DNA of 64,000 nt, from contig JAMXLO010000081.1 in the NCBI GenBank assembly GCA_024280945.1, positions 1-64,000 on the forward strand, given 5' to 3'. The DNA comes from Acetobacteraceae bacterium (GTDB lineage Bacteria > Pseudomonadota > Alphaproteobacteria > Acetobacterales > Acetobacteraceae). A program made the position numbers and the translations under genes. Shown one piece after another: positions 8,979 to 17,027 of the stretch. Position 1 is the stretch's first letter. Every line of letters starts with the position of its first letter. Under the pieces are notes generated by a model. That model saw nothing but the letters and a program-made list of their open reading frames with translations, had not been told where the DNA came from and ran no database searches.

Positions 8979-9980
8979 TCAGGCCTCCTGTGCCTGAACC
9001 GGCGCGGCTGTCACCGCCGCGTCGCGCAATCCCGAGGCGTTCACCGGCCGCCGCTCGGCCAGATAGGCTGCCTCAAGCCCTTCGCGAGCCAGCTCGCGGT
9101 GCATCACATGCAACCGCCAACCAAGCCCATCTGCCCCCGGAACCTCAGCTGCTGCGATCCTGTCCGCCAAATGTCGCGCCAGCTTTTCGACCAGGTAGAC
9201 CGACCGATGCCGCCCACCTGTACAGCCGATCGTGATCGCCGCATATTTCTTGCCCTCTTGGACGAACCTAGGCAAGAGCAAGTCGATAAGATCAGCCATT
9301 TTGGCGAAGAATGCCGGGAGGTCGGGGTCTTGTTCGATATACGCCCCGACTTCGGGGTCGAGCCCGGTTCGCGGCCTTAAGATAGGATCGTAGTGCGGGT
9401 TTCGCAAAAAGCGGGCATCGAATACCAGATCTGCTTCCCGCGGTAGGCCATGTTTGTAGGCGAACGAGATCAGCGACACGACCAGACGGCTTTCCTGAGC
9501 CTGGCTGCCGGTTCCGAAGTGGAAGTCGATCAATCGTCGTAGCGAAGCCAGCGGCAGGTCCGATGTGTCGATCACCAGGTCGGCCGCCTCACGCAGCGGC
9601 GCGGTGACGGCTCGCTCCTGAATGATGCCGTCCATCACGCGCCCCTGTGGTGCGAGCGGATGGCGCCGCCTCGTTTCGGTATAGCGGCGCAGCAAGGTGG
9701 TTTCGTCGGCCCAGGCGTAAACCAGTTCCGGCCGCAGCGCCGGATTCATCTGCAGGCGTTTCAGCGTCTGCAACACTTCGCCGGCATCGAAGCCGCGTGT
9801 GCGGGCGTCAACGCCGATTGCCACTCTTTGTTCGCTACGGCTGACCATCTCTTCGAGCATCGGCAGCGGTGGATTATCGACCGCCTCGTAACCGAGGTCC
9901 TCCAGCTCGTGCATAACGGAACGTTTGCCGCCGCCCGATAGGCCTGTCACCAGCACCACGCGCTGACGATCGCCGGTCAC
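8979..9980 (-). CDS. rapZ: RNase adapter protein RapZ
   Basis: A P-loop protein that in enterobacteria guides RNase E to the GlmZ small RNA; in alphaproteobacteria its target is unknown and the gene usually sits in the hprK-PTS cluster, as here. The chain has a Walker A-like GLSGGGKRS, then LEDLGYEAVDN, SFAYKHGLPREADLVFD and the C-terminal TIGCTGGRHRSV motif. GTG at 9980 overlaps the hprK stop in GTGA and matches where homologues begin; the frame is open to an ATG at 10025. In the P-loop the residue after Lys is Arg where Ser/Thr is usual. Confidence 0.92.
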   Translation of the reverse strand: MTGDRQRVVLVTGLSGGGKRSVMHELEDLGYEAVDNPPLPMLEEMVSRSEQRVAIGVDARTRGFDAGEVLQTLKRLQMNPALRPELVYAWADETTLLRRYTETRRRHPLAPQGRVMDGIIQERAVTAPLREAADLVIDTSDLPLASLRRLIDFHFGTGSQAQESRLVVSLISFAYKHGLPREADLVFDARFLRNPHYDPILRPRTGLDPEVGAYIEQDPDLPAFFAKMADLIDLLLPRFVQEGKKYAAITIGCTGGRHRSVYLVEKLARHLADRIAAAEVPGADGLGWRLHVMHRELAREGLEAAYLAERRPVNASGLRDAAVTAAPVQAQEA

Positions 9981-10399
9981 GGTGCGAAAGCGCCTGCGAC
10001 CTGTGACACCTGGCCAAGGGCGCAATCGAGCGCCAGGGTCACGCGCTCCGGTGCCGAAGCGACATGTGGGTCGATCGTCGCTATGGGCAGACCAAGCTCT
10101 TCGTCTCGTGTGGGGCTGGGCATGCGTGCCAATGGCTGGCCCAGTTGCGCGACCAATGCAAGTCGGGCCGACGCCACGTGGGGCAGACGGACGATCCCCA
10201 GCCCGCGTACCTCCAACAACCCGGCCAGTGCCGGGACTGGACGGGCCACCCCGTCTGCGATCTCCGTCCGGTCGTCCGAAACGAGATCAAACCCGCGGGC
10301 GAGCAACCGCAGCAATAGGTCGGACTTGCCCGAGCCTGGCGGTCCGACCAGCAGCACCCCGACACCTCTCCGGCTGGCGCAGCTCGCGTGGATCTGCAT
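9977..10399 (-). CDS. hprK: HPr kinase/phosphorylase, short alphaproteobacterial form
   Basis: Phosphorylates HPr on its regulatory serine. This is the short form, about 140 residues, with only the catalytic C-terminal domain: Walker A GPPGSGKSDLL, the SDDRTEI segment with the catalytic Asp, and the HprK signature LEVRGLGIVRLP. The N-terminal MurF-like domain of the Firmicutes enzyme is absent. ATG at 10399 (MQIHASCASRRG) is the natural start; an in-frame extension to 10552 has no family similarity and overlaps the divergent dehydratase gene. It heads the run hprK-rapZ-EIIA-HPr-EI. Confidence 0.92.
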   Translation of the reverse strand: MQIHASCASRRGVGVLLVGPPGSGKSDLLLRLLARGFDLVSDDRTEIADGVARPVPALAGLLEVRGLGIVRLPHVASARLALVAQLGQPLARMPSPTRDEELGLPIATIDPHVASAPERVTLALDCALGQVSQVAGAFAP

Positions 10400-10477
10400 G
10401 GGCCTCAGTGTGAGCCGGTACGCGCCGGAGGGGAAGCCGCTTGTCCCAGGCGAGGGGAAGTGCCAGCGTGGCCCGGC

Positions 10478-11410
10478 ATGATCAACCGAAACGATATAGC
10501 GGCCGCAGCTGCCCGGATCGGTCGGTATGTCCGGCATACGCCGCTCCTTCACCTCAGCGCCACGGAGCTGGGTCTCGGCTTCCCCGTCACCTTAAAATTA
10601 GAACTCCTGCAGCACTCGGGGAGTTTCAAACCACGCGGCGCGTTCAATCGATTGCTTTCGACCACTCTGCCGACAGCCGGGGTCATAGCGGCTTCTGGCG
10701 GCAATCATGGGATGGCGGTGGCTTACGCCGCCCGCGCTCTCGGCGTGAAAGCGGAAATCTTTGTTCCGACCCTGACGCCGGAAATCAAGGTCGCCCGGAT
10801 CGCCAGCTACGGCGCCCGCATCGTCCAGATCGGCGCCACGTACGCCGAGGCGCTCGCGGCCTCGCGCCAGCGTCTGGCGTCGACCGGTGCGCTGGAAGTG
10901 CATGCCTACGATCATGCAGATGTGCTCGCCGGCCAAGGTACTGTTGGCCGGGAGTTCGAACAGGACGCGCCCGACCTGACGCACCTCCTGGTCGCGACCG
11001 GCGGCGGCGGACTGATCGGCGGCATCGCCGCTTGGTATGCGGCCAGCGTTGAAGTGATCAGCGTCGAGCCGGAGGGCTGTCCCGCCTTGCACGACGCACT
11101 TCTTGCCGGAAAGCCCGTCGACTCTCCCGTTGGCGGTTTGGCAGCTGACAGTCTCGGCGCGAGCCGGGTGGGAGAGCTGATGTTCCCGGCGGCCCAGGCG
11201 TGGGTTGCGGGCGCTGTCCTGGTATCGGACGTCGCGATAGCCGCTGCTCAGCAGCTGATGTGGGACCGACTGCGTCTCGTCGTCGAGCCAGGCGGCGCCA
11301 CGGCGCTCGCCGCACTGCTGAGCGGGGCTTTCGAGCCACCGAACGAAGCGCGGGTTGGCGTGCTTGTGTGCGGTGCGAACACCGATCCCGCCAAGGTCGC
11401 CCAGTCATGA
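10478..11410 (+). CDS. Threonine/serine dehydratase-like PLP enzyme
   Basis: A fold-type II pyridoxal phosphate enzyme that probably deaminates threonine or serine. The PLP lysine is in GSFKPRGAFN, the substrate loop is ASGGNHG and the phosphate-cradle glycines are TGGGGLIGG. At 310 residues it has no C-terminal ACT regulatory domain, so it resembles the catabolic type or serine racemase-like proteins. ATG at 10478 is chosen because MINRNDIAAAAARIGRYVR is the family N-terminus; the open frame upstream overlaps hprK. Its stop overlaps the next start in ATGA, coupling it to the enoyl-CoA hydratase. Confidence 0.88.
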   Translation: MINRNDIAAAAARIGRYVRHTPLLHLSATELGLGFPVTLKLELLQHSGSFKPRGAFNRLLSTTLPTAGVIAASGGNHGMAVAYAARALGVKAEIFVPTLTPEIKVARIASYGARIVQIGATYAEALAASRQRLASTGALEVHAYDHADVLAGQGTVGREFEQDAPDLTHLLVATGGGGLIGGIAAWYAASVEVISVEPEGCPALHDALLAGKPVDSPVGGLAADSLGASRVGELMFPAAQAWVAGAVLVSDVAIAAAQQLMWDRLRLVVEPGGATALAALLSGAFEPPNEARVGVLVCGANTDPAKVAQS

Positions 11411-12207
11411 ACCAAGAGCGCTTTCTGCTCTCCATGGACAAGCGGGGGATCGCGACGCTGACGTTGAACCGGCCCGAAGTCGCCAACGCCTACGACGACG
11501 ACCTGTTGCTCGCCATGACGAATGTGATGGAAGGACTGGCACGAGACGCGTCGGTGCGGGCGCTCGTGATCCGTGGCGCAGGCAAGCACTTCCAGGCAGG
11601 CGCCGACATCAACTGGCTGAACCGCTTGTCGCGGCAGGGACCGGAGCAGAACTACCGCGCCTCGATCGTTACCGTGCGGTTCAGCAAGATACTCAACGAA
11701 CTGCCGAAGCCGACCATCGCGGTCATCCATGGCGGCTGCTTCGGTGGTGGTGTGGGAATTGCGTGCTGCGTCGACGTGGCGCTCGCAACGCCTGACGCGC
11801 TTTTTGCGATCAGTGAGGTGCGGCATGGCATCGCACCAACGCCAATCTCGACGCATATGGTCCATGCGCTCGGACTGCGCCAGACACGACGCTATGCGCT
11901 CACCGGCGAGCGCTTCGGCGCCGATGAGGCGGCACGCATCGGACTGGTGCACGAAGTCGTCGCAGCCGATCATATGGAGGCCCGCCTCGCAGAGGTGTTG
12001 GACGCCATCCTGCTCGGGGCACCGGGTGCGATCGCGCAAACCAAGATCTCGTTTCTTGGTGCGAACGGCATGCTGCTGAATGAGCGCGAGGCGACACTTT
12101 TGGCGCATGAGGGGTGGATGCAGCGGCAATCGTCCGAGGGCCAGGAAGGCACCTCGGCATTTCGCGAAAAGCGCCGACCGGGATGGCATCATCTCCCGGC
12201 CGAATAG
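11407..12207 (+). CDS. Enoyl-CoA hydratase/isomerase family protein
   Basis: A crotonase-fold protein of 266 residues. The oxyanion-hole segments are visible: GAGKHFQAGADINWL and GGCFGGGVGIACCVDVALA, followed by ISEVRHGIAPTPIST where catalytic residues of methylglutaconyl-CoA hydratase-like members lie. The reaction cannot be fixed from sequence alone. A PLP dehydratase and this enzyme joined by ATGA suggests amino-acid catabolism, but that is inference. The stop at 12207 lies 13 bases from the convergent FAD oxidoreductase gene. Confidence 0.88.
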   Translation: MNQERFLLSMDKRGIATLTLNRPEVANAYDDDLLLAMTNVMEGLARDASVRALVIRGAGKHFQAGADINWLNRLSRQGPEQNYRASIVTVRFSKILNELPKPTIAVIHGGCFGGGVGIACCVDVALATPDALFAISEVRHGIAPTPISTHMVHALGLRQTRRYALTGERFGADEAARIGLVHEVVAADHMEARLAEVLDAILLGAPGAIAQTKISFLGANGMLLNEREATLLAHEGWMQRQSSEGQEGTSAFREKRRPGWHHLPAE

Positions 12208-12220
12208 ATGGTCGGTTGTT

Positions 12221-13702
12221 TCAGACGTGTATGTTGGCCGGTTGAGAACCTTGGTGGCTTTCCTCGGGTATCGTCGTCCGCAGAAATGCTCCCTGCCGCA
12301 GCAGCTCTCGCTGCACATCTCTGACCGGCACAGCTCGCGGTGCCAGTCCGAGCCGAACCGCCACTCCGGCAGCGACCCCTGCCGCCTGACCTGTGAGCCA
12401 GCACTGCGGAATCTCGCGCAGGAACGAATGACTTGCCGCGTCGCTCGACACGTGCCGACCCGCCACCAGCAATCCTCCCACCGTCCGAGGCACCAGGCAG
12501 CCGTAGGGGACCGACACAGGCGGCAGCTTCGGCGACAGAGAAGGCGACACACCGATTTCGTCTTCAAACGGCGCGGGGTCGCTCCAGCGCTCACGGATCA
12601 CGCGCGCCATGCCGGGGAGCCGTCGCGAATGCCGCACCCCAAGTTGCGGTGCCGACAGCATGAGAAACGCCTGTTCGAAGCCAGGAGCGTGGGCGCGGTA
12701 GACATCGAGGTGCTGCGCCATCAGGCGATGGGAGCGTATCTCCACCTCGGTCAGGTCCTGGACATCGATAGCTGAATAGCCTGCCAGCCGCGGACCCATG
12801 AACAGCGCGACGTCGTTGCGCCAGGACACGAACGGGCGCTCGAACAGGCCGCCGCACAGCCCACGGCCTCGGTCCATGAAAGCAGAAAAGCCGGCGGCAT
12901 CCGAGGTCTTGAATTCTATCCAACGGTTCATGTCGCAGCCGCCCCAGATCCAGGCGGTGTTCATGCAGTGGTGAATGTCGCGTTCCTCGATGTCGGCGTC
13001 CCAGCCCTCGCCGGCGCGGGAAAAAATGTCGCCATCGCCGGTGCAGTCCACCGTGACACGGGCACGGATGGCGAGGCGGCCCTCCTTGCTCTCAAAGACC
13101 ACGCCAGTGACCACGCCCTCTTCCATGACCGGTGCGCAGCCCAAGCCATGCAGCAGCAACTGCACGCCGCTCTCCAACACGAGTTCCTGGCTGACCAGCT
13201 TAAGCCTTTCGGGATCGATCGTCGGCGACCAGGTAACGATGCCGTGGTAGGCGGCGGTGCGCTCGCGCCAATAGGCAGCGGTGGCGTCGTCCGCGCTTCC
13301 CCATGCTGACCGCGGCGGTCCAGCAATCGCATCCTTCGGCAGGCGGTCCAGCAGATCATTGGCGATGCCCCGTATCAGCTGCTTGCCTGACCAGTCGGTC
13401 ATGCGATCGATCCAGATGACGAGCCCCCCGGTGGAGAGGCCGCCCAAATGATTGTAGCGTTCCAGCAGCACCGTGTCGGCGCCGCTGCGCACGGCGGCGA
13501 CAGCGGCCGCGGTGCCCGAGGGACCGCCGCCGACCACCAGCACGTCGCAATCGCGGAATACCGGCACGGCACGCGCCGGCTCCTGGACCACGGCCTTTGG
13601 GCGAGCGCGGCGGGCGATCAAGCGGCTTGCCGAGAATATGTCCGACTGAAAAAAGAACGACTGATGGCTATGGCGTGTGGCCTGAGGGCCATGTTCGCTC
13701 AT
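12221..13702 (-). CDS. FAD-dependent oxidoreductase (FAD_oxidored family)
   Basis: A 493-residue flavoprotein with the dinucleotide-binding motif VLVVGGGPSGTAAAVAAVRSG about 55 residues from the start, then LLERYNHLGGLSTGGLV, and a second FAD contact VDCTGDGDIF. A late GGLLVAGR segment and a GQAAGVAAGVAV helix close the flavin site. These are the marks of the PF12831 FAD_oxidored group, whose substrates are mostly unknown. ATG at 13702 has a clear AAGGGG ribosome site; the frame stays open for another 66 codons upstream without family similarity. It stands alone. Confidence 0.85.
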   Translation of the reverse strand: MSEHGPQATRHSHQSFFFQSDIFSASRLIARRARPKAVVQEPARAVPVFRDCDVLVVGGGPSGTAAAVAAVRSGADTVLLERYNHLGGLSTGGLVIWIDRMTDWSGKQLIRGIANDLLDRLPKDAIAGPPRSAWGSADDATAAYWRERTAAYHGIVTWSPTIDPERLKLVSQELVLESGVQLLLHGLGCAPVMEEGVVTGVVFESKEGRLAIRARVTVDCTGDGDIFSRAGEGWDADIEERDIHHCMNTAWIWGGCDMNRWIEFKTSDAAGFSAFMDRGRGLCGGLFERPFVSWRNDVALFMGPRLAGYSAIDVQDLTEVEIRSHRLMAQHLDVYRAHAPGFEQAFLMLSAPQLGVRHSRRLPGMARVIRERWSDPAPFEDEIGVSPSLSPKLPPVSVPYGCLVPRTVGGLLVAGRHVSSDAASHSFLREIPQCWLTGQAAGVAAGVAVRLGLAPRAVPVRDVQRELLRQGAFLRTTIPEESHQGSQPANIHV

Positions 13703-13971
13703 CGTCTCACCCCTTCCCGCCGAGTCGGCAGGCACGATGCCAGGGGCGGAGCCATGTCGCCACCGCCCGCCCAAAAATTCATTGTTGGCTAATCCCTGGA
13801 ATCGCGGCTGAACCTTGGAAAGTTCATCGATCATTAACTCATCGTTCCTAGTATGTCCCGCAGCGGATCTCCATGATCCAACCCCCCACGATCCACTCAT
13901 GGCGAAAAATTCGCATGGCCAGGCGCCCTGCGACGCGCAGGGCCGCCCGTTTGACCCTCTGCGAGGCAGCC
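13703..13971. other. Divergent intergenic region
   Basis: These 269 bases separate the FAD oxidoreductase start from the calpain-RTX start and must hold the promoters of both. The stretch around 13775-13850 is AT-richer than its surroundings. I cannot name a specific operator. Confidence 0.4.
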
Positions 13972-16623
13972 ATGTCGAAAGTGAACCGCTCGTTCAAGAC
14001 ATCGAAGCTCACGTCCGATTTCGACGGTAACGACCTGTTAGCCGATCTGCCTATCGCCAACGAGCCGCTTCTTATTGCAGCCAACTGCAACGCCGGTGTT
14101 CACGCGGTAACGGCCGGCGCGCCGCCAATCACTCATGTCGCCGCTGCGCTGCCGGCCACGGTGAAGGTGTCGGCCACGCTCAATCAGGTGCTGTACCTGC
14201 AGGAGGCGGGCGATACTTCGCTGATCAGCGTCCGTGACATTAACCAGGGACAGATAGGCGACTGCTTTCTGCTGTCCGTGATCGGCGAGCTTGCGCTGTT
14301 TCATCCCAGCGCGATCATGAACATGATCACCGTGAATGCGAACGGGACCGAGACAGTTACCCTCTATCTTGATGCCTGGGGGCGGTTGCCGACCTACGGC
14401 ACGACCTCGTTCAAGCCAGTATCCATCACCGTGAGCAATGACTTTCCCAGCTACGCCGTCAACAGCGGCGTGACGCAGGATGTCTTCAACGGACAGAAAG
14501 AGATCTGGGTCCAGGTCCTCGAAAAGGCCGTGGCGACACTCAACGGCGGCTACAACAGCATCGCCTATGGCGGCAATCCGATGATCGCCATGGAGGAGCT
14601 GGCTGGCCAGCCGACGACATGGATGTCGTCCAGTGCGCTCACGCTGCAGGCGCTGCAGAGCTACATCGGCGCGGGCGACCTGATCGTGATGGGCACCCGT
14701 TCGTCAGGCCTGTCCTACGGGCTCGTCGGCAGCCACGCCTACATGTTCGAGAGTCTGACCATGGTGGGTGGCATACCCATGGTCCAGTTGGGTAACCCTT
14801 GGGGCTTCAACCATCCGTCCCTCATCCCACTATCGCAGCTCGCGTCGAGCGGGATTGTCGAAGTGGATATTGGCCATTTTCCCAGTGGGAACAGCAACGT
14901 TATTGTCGGCGGCGCTGGCAACGACACCAGGACGCTGACCGCCCTTATCCTCAATGGCTCCGTCGACCTCGGTGCCGGGCAAGACACACTGACCCTGGCG
15001 AATGGGACGAACACCCTCACGGTTGCGAACACCGAGACCGTCATCGGCGGAACCGGCGATGATACGGTCATGCTTTCGACGGCCGCCGTCGGCACCAGCA
15101 TCAACTTGGGGGGTGGCAACGACAAGTTGACCCTAGGCAACTTCGTTAACACCGCGACCGTGGCCAACGTGGAGACGATTATTGGGGGCAGCGGCAACGA
15201 CACGATCACTCTTTTCAGCGCATTGACTGCCGCGATGCAGGTGGACCTGGGCGCAGGCAGCAACAAGCTGATCCTCGCAGCGGGTGGCAACCTGGGTATT
15301 GCGCGCAATGTCAACACGCTGGTCGGCAGCGGTGGCGCCGACGTGATCGCCCTGGCGACCGCCTTGGTCAATGGCAGCATTGATCTCGGGACGGGCATCG
15401 ATAGCCTTACGCTGGCGAACGGCACCAACAGCGCATCGGTCGCGAATGTCGAGGCTCTTGTCGGCGGTGAGGGCGACGACGCGATTACCCTGACGACTTC
15501 GCTCAGCCCTGGGGTGTCGGTGGACCTGGGTGCGGGCAACAACAAGCTGATACTTGCGGCCGGCGGGATGGGCACGATCAGGAATGTCCGCACGCTTATC
15601 GGCGGAGCCGGCAACGATAACATCACATTTGCGACGGGGCTTTCCAGCGGAAGCGTCGATCTCGGTGGCGGCAGCGACAAACTCGCGCTGGCGGGTGGCG
15701 GGAACGCCCTGACTGCCGCCAATGTAGAGACATTGATCGGTGGGTCCGGCGCGGATGCCGTCACCCTCAGCACGACGGCCGTCAACAGCAATATCGACCT
15801 TGGTGGCGGCAACGATGCACTGTACTTCGCCAACTCCACCAACATGGCGACGGTCGCCAACACCGAGACCATCGTCGGCGGCAGCGGCAACGACACGATC
15901 ACATTGGCGACTGCGCTGACGCCTGGAATGTTGGTGGACCTCGGTGCCGGCAGCAACAAGCTGACACTGGCCAATGGCGGAAACTCCGGCACAGTCAAAA
16001 ACGTCGCCTCGCTGATTGGCGGCACTGGTGCGGACTCGGTGACGCTCGGTAGCCCGTTGACGAACGGATCGGTCGATCTGGGTGCCGGCAATGACACGCT
16101 GACGCTCGCCAATGCGACCAATTCCGTTACCCTCATGAATACCGAGACCGTTGTGGGCGGCAGCGGCAACGATACGATCGTGCTGAGCGGCAAAGTCGCA
16201 AGCCTGGTGATCGGCGGTGGTGGCATGAACTTCATCACTGGAAGCAGCGCCGCCGATACATTCGTGTTCGACCAGCGCAGCAGCGGCAATGTCACGAAGG
16301 TGATGAACTTCAGCACAATGAACGGCGACAAGATTGCGCTCGATACGACGGGCAGCAATATCCTGGGCAGCAATACCTATGATCTGGGAGGGGCGCCGCT
16401 CGCGCTCAACACTGACCTCGTCAACGTTGCCAATGCCGCGGCTCTGCTGAAGAGCAGTCTAAACAATCACGGCAAGGGCGGTTTCGCATTTGAGCAGGAC
16501 AATGGACAACTGTATTATAGCAGCAACGGCTCCTTCGCGGGCGGCGGGACATTGATCGCGGTTATCACGACAGACGGGACGCATCCCTGGCTATTTAACG
16601 TCAGCAGCTTCATTCAGGTGTAG
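13972..16623 (+). CDS. Secreted calpain-like cysteine protease fused to RTX-type repeats
   Basis: An 883-residue protein in three parts. Residues about 85-290 form a calpain-family (C2) protease domain with Gln92 and Cys98 in NQGQIGDCFLLS, His255 in GSHAYMFE and Asn275 in LGNPWGFNHPS, the expected Cys-His-Asn triad with the oxyanion Gln. Residues about 313-740 hold nine full 46-47 residue repeats (ten GGxGxD-type motifs), each with a second LGxGxDxLxL motif, as in calcium-binding RTX proteins. The last 120 residues (TFVFDQRSSG, GQLYYSSNG, LFNVSSFIQV) resemble serralysin-type type I secretion ends. There is no Sec signal. ATG at 13972 has GAGG five bases upstream; ATG at 13915 is possible. No secretion genes are adjacent. 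A strong hairpin follows the stop. Confidence 0.82.
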   Translation: MSKVNRSFKTSKLTSDFDGNDLLADLPIANEPLLIAANCNAGVHAVTAGAPPITHVAAALPATVKVSATLNQVLYLQEAGDTSLISVRDINQGQIGDCFLLSVIGELALFHPSAIMNMITVNANGTETVTLYLDAWGRLPTYGTTSFKPVSITVSNDFPSYAVNSGVTQDVFNGQKEIWVQVLEKAVATLNGGYNSIAYGGNPMIAMEELAGQPTTWMSSSALTLQALQSYIGAGDLIVMGTRSSGLSYGLVGSHAYMFESLTMVGGIPMVQLGNPWGFNHPSLIPLSQLASSGIVEVDIGHFPSGNSNVIVGGAGNDTRTLTALILNGSVDLGAGQDTLTLANGTNTLTVANTETVIGGTGDDTVMLSTAAVGTSINLGGGNDKLTLGNFVNTATVANVETIIGGSGNDTITLFSALTAAMQVDLGAGSNKLILAAGGNLGIARNVNTLVGSGGADVIALATALVNGSIDLGTGIDSLTLANGTNSASVANVEALVGGEGDDAITLTTSLSPGVSVDLGAGNNKLILAAGGMGTIRNVRTLIGGAGNDNITFATGLSSGSVDLGGGSDKLALAGGGNALTAANVETLIGGSGADAVTLSTTAVNSNIDLGGGNDALYFANSTNMATVANTETIVGGSGNDTITLATALTPGMLVDLGAGSNKLTLANGGNSGTVKNVASLIGGTGADSVTLGSPLTNGSVDLGAGNDTLTLANATNSVTLMNTETVVGGSGNDTIVLSGKVASLVIGGGGMNFITGSSAADTFVFDQRSSGNVTKVMNFSTMNGDKIALDTTGSNILGSNTYDLGGAPLALNTDLVNVANAAALLKSSLNNHGKGGFAFEQDNGQLYYSSNGSFAGGGTLIAVITTDGTHPWLFNVSSFIQV
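14908..16190 (+). repeat. Ten-fold RTX-like coding repeat, period about 138-141 bases
   Basis: Within the calpain-RTX gene, GGxGxD-type motifs recur every 46 residues, with 47 in two units. Each unit reads roughly GG-x-G-x-D, a short strand, DLGxGxDxLxL, and NxETLIGG. Units 3, 5 and 8 share a variant (LGAGxNKL-LA), hinting at duplication of larger blocks. Confidence 0.85.
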
Positions 16624-16626
16624 CGA

Positions 16627-16657
16627 GGGTGGCGCGCACAGCCGTCGCGCGCCACCC
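16627..16657 (+). terminator. Hairpin between convergent genes, probable terminator
   Basis: Arms GGGTGGCGCGC (16627-16637) and GCGCGCCACCC (16647-16657) pair perfectly over 11 bases with a nine-base loop, four bases after the stop of the calpain-RTX gene and four before the end of the cupredoxin gene. AATTTAT follows on the plus strand, a weak T tract, so it may end both transcripts. Confidence 0.65.
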
Positions 16658-16660
16658 AAT

Positions 16661-17017
16661 TTATGCCTCGACGACGACCTGACCGTGCATGTGCGGATGC
16701 AGCCCGCAGATGTACTCGTACGTCCCGGTTTGCTCGAACTTGTAGGCGAAGCTCTCTTCGGTATCCAACGGATGCGACTTCATTCTCAGGCCGGGGCAGA
16801 CGATGCTGTGCGGAATGTCGTCGTGGTTTATCCATGTGACTGGCGTGCCGACCTTCACCTTCAGAGGCGTCGGCGCAAAGGTGAAGTTGTCAATGACGAT
16901 CTCAGCCTCTGCGGCGTGCGCCACTTTGCCAAGGATCACGACCAGCGCACTGCCGCCGAGGGCACGCCGCAGCAACTGGCGCCGGGCGATACCGCTCGGC
17001 TCCAACGGTCCATACAT
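16661..17017 (-). CDS. Exported cupredoxin (amicyanin/plastocyanin-like, type 1 copper)
   Basis: A 118-residue blue-copper protein for periplasmic electron transfer. The type 1 site is complete: His70 in HDDIPHSIV and Cys104-x2-His107-x2-Met110 in YICGLHPHM, the amicyanin-like spacing. The N-terminus has a twin-arginine type leader (ARRQLLRRALGG, hydrophobic run, AHA cleavage site). ATG at 17017 has AAGGA upstream and lies ten bases after the metallophosphoesterase stop, so the two are one operon under the divergent ECF-like promoter. The electron partner is not encoded here. Confidence 0.9.
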   Translation of the reverse strand: MYGPLEPSGIARRQLLRRALGGSALVVILGKVAHAAEAEIVIDNFTFAPTPLKVKVGTPVTWINHDDIPHSIVCPGLRMKSHPLDTEESFAYKFEQTGTYEYICGLHPHMHGQVVVEA

Positions 17018-17027
17018 GATGTGTCCT

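Noticed and set aside
11248-12594. A 448-codon minus-strand frame over the enoyl-CoA hydratase
   Set aside because: Antisense to a gene with crotonase motifs and coupled start; no recognisable domain.
14739-16373. A 544-codon open frame on the minus strand across the RTX repeats
   Set aside because: It is antisense to the repeat region and mirrors the repeat's periodic codons (Pro/Leu/Ser-rich); no family features or ribosome site.
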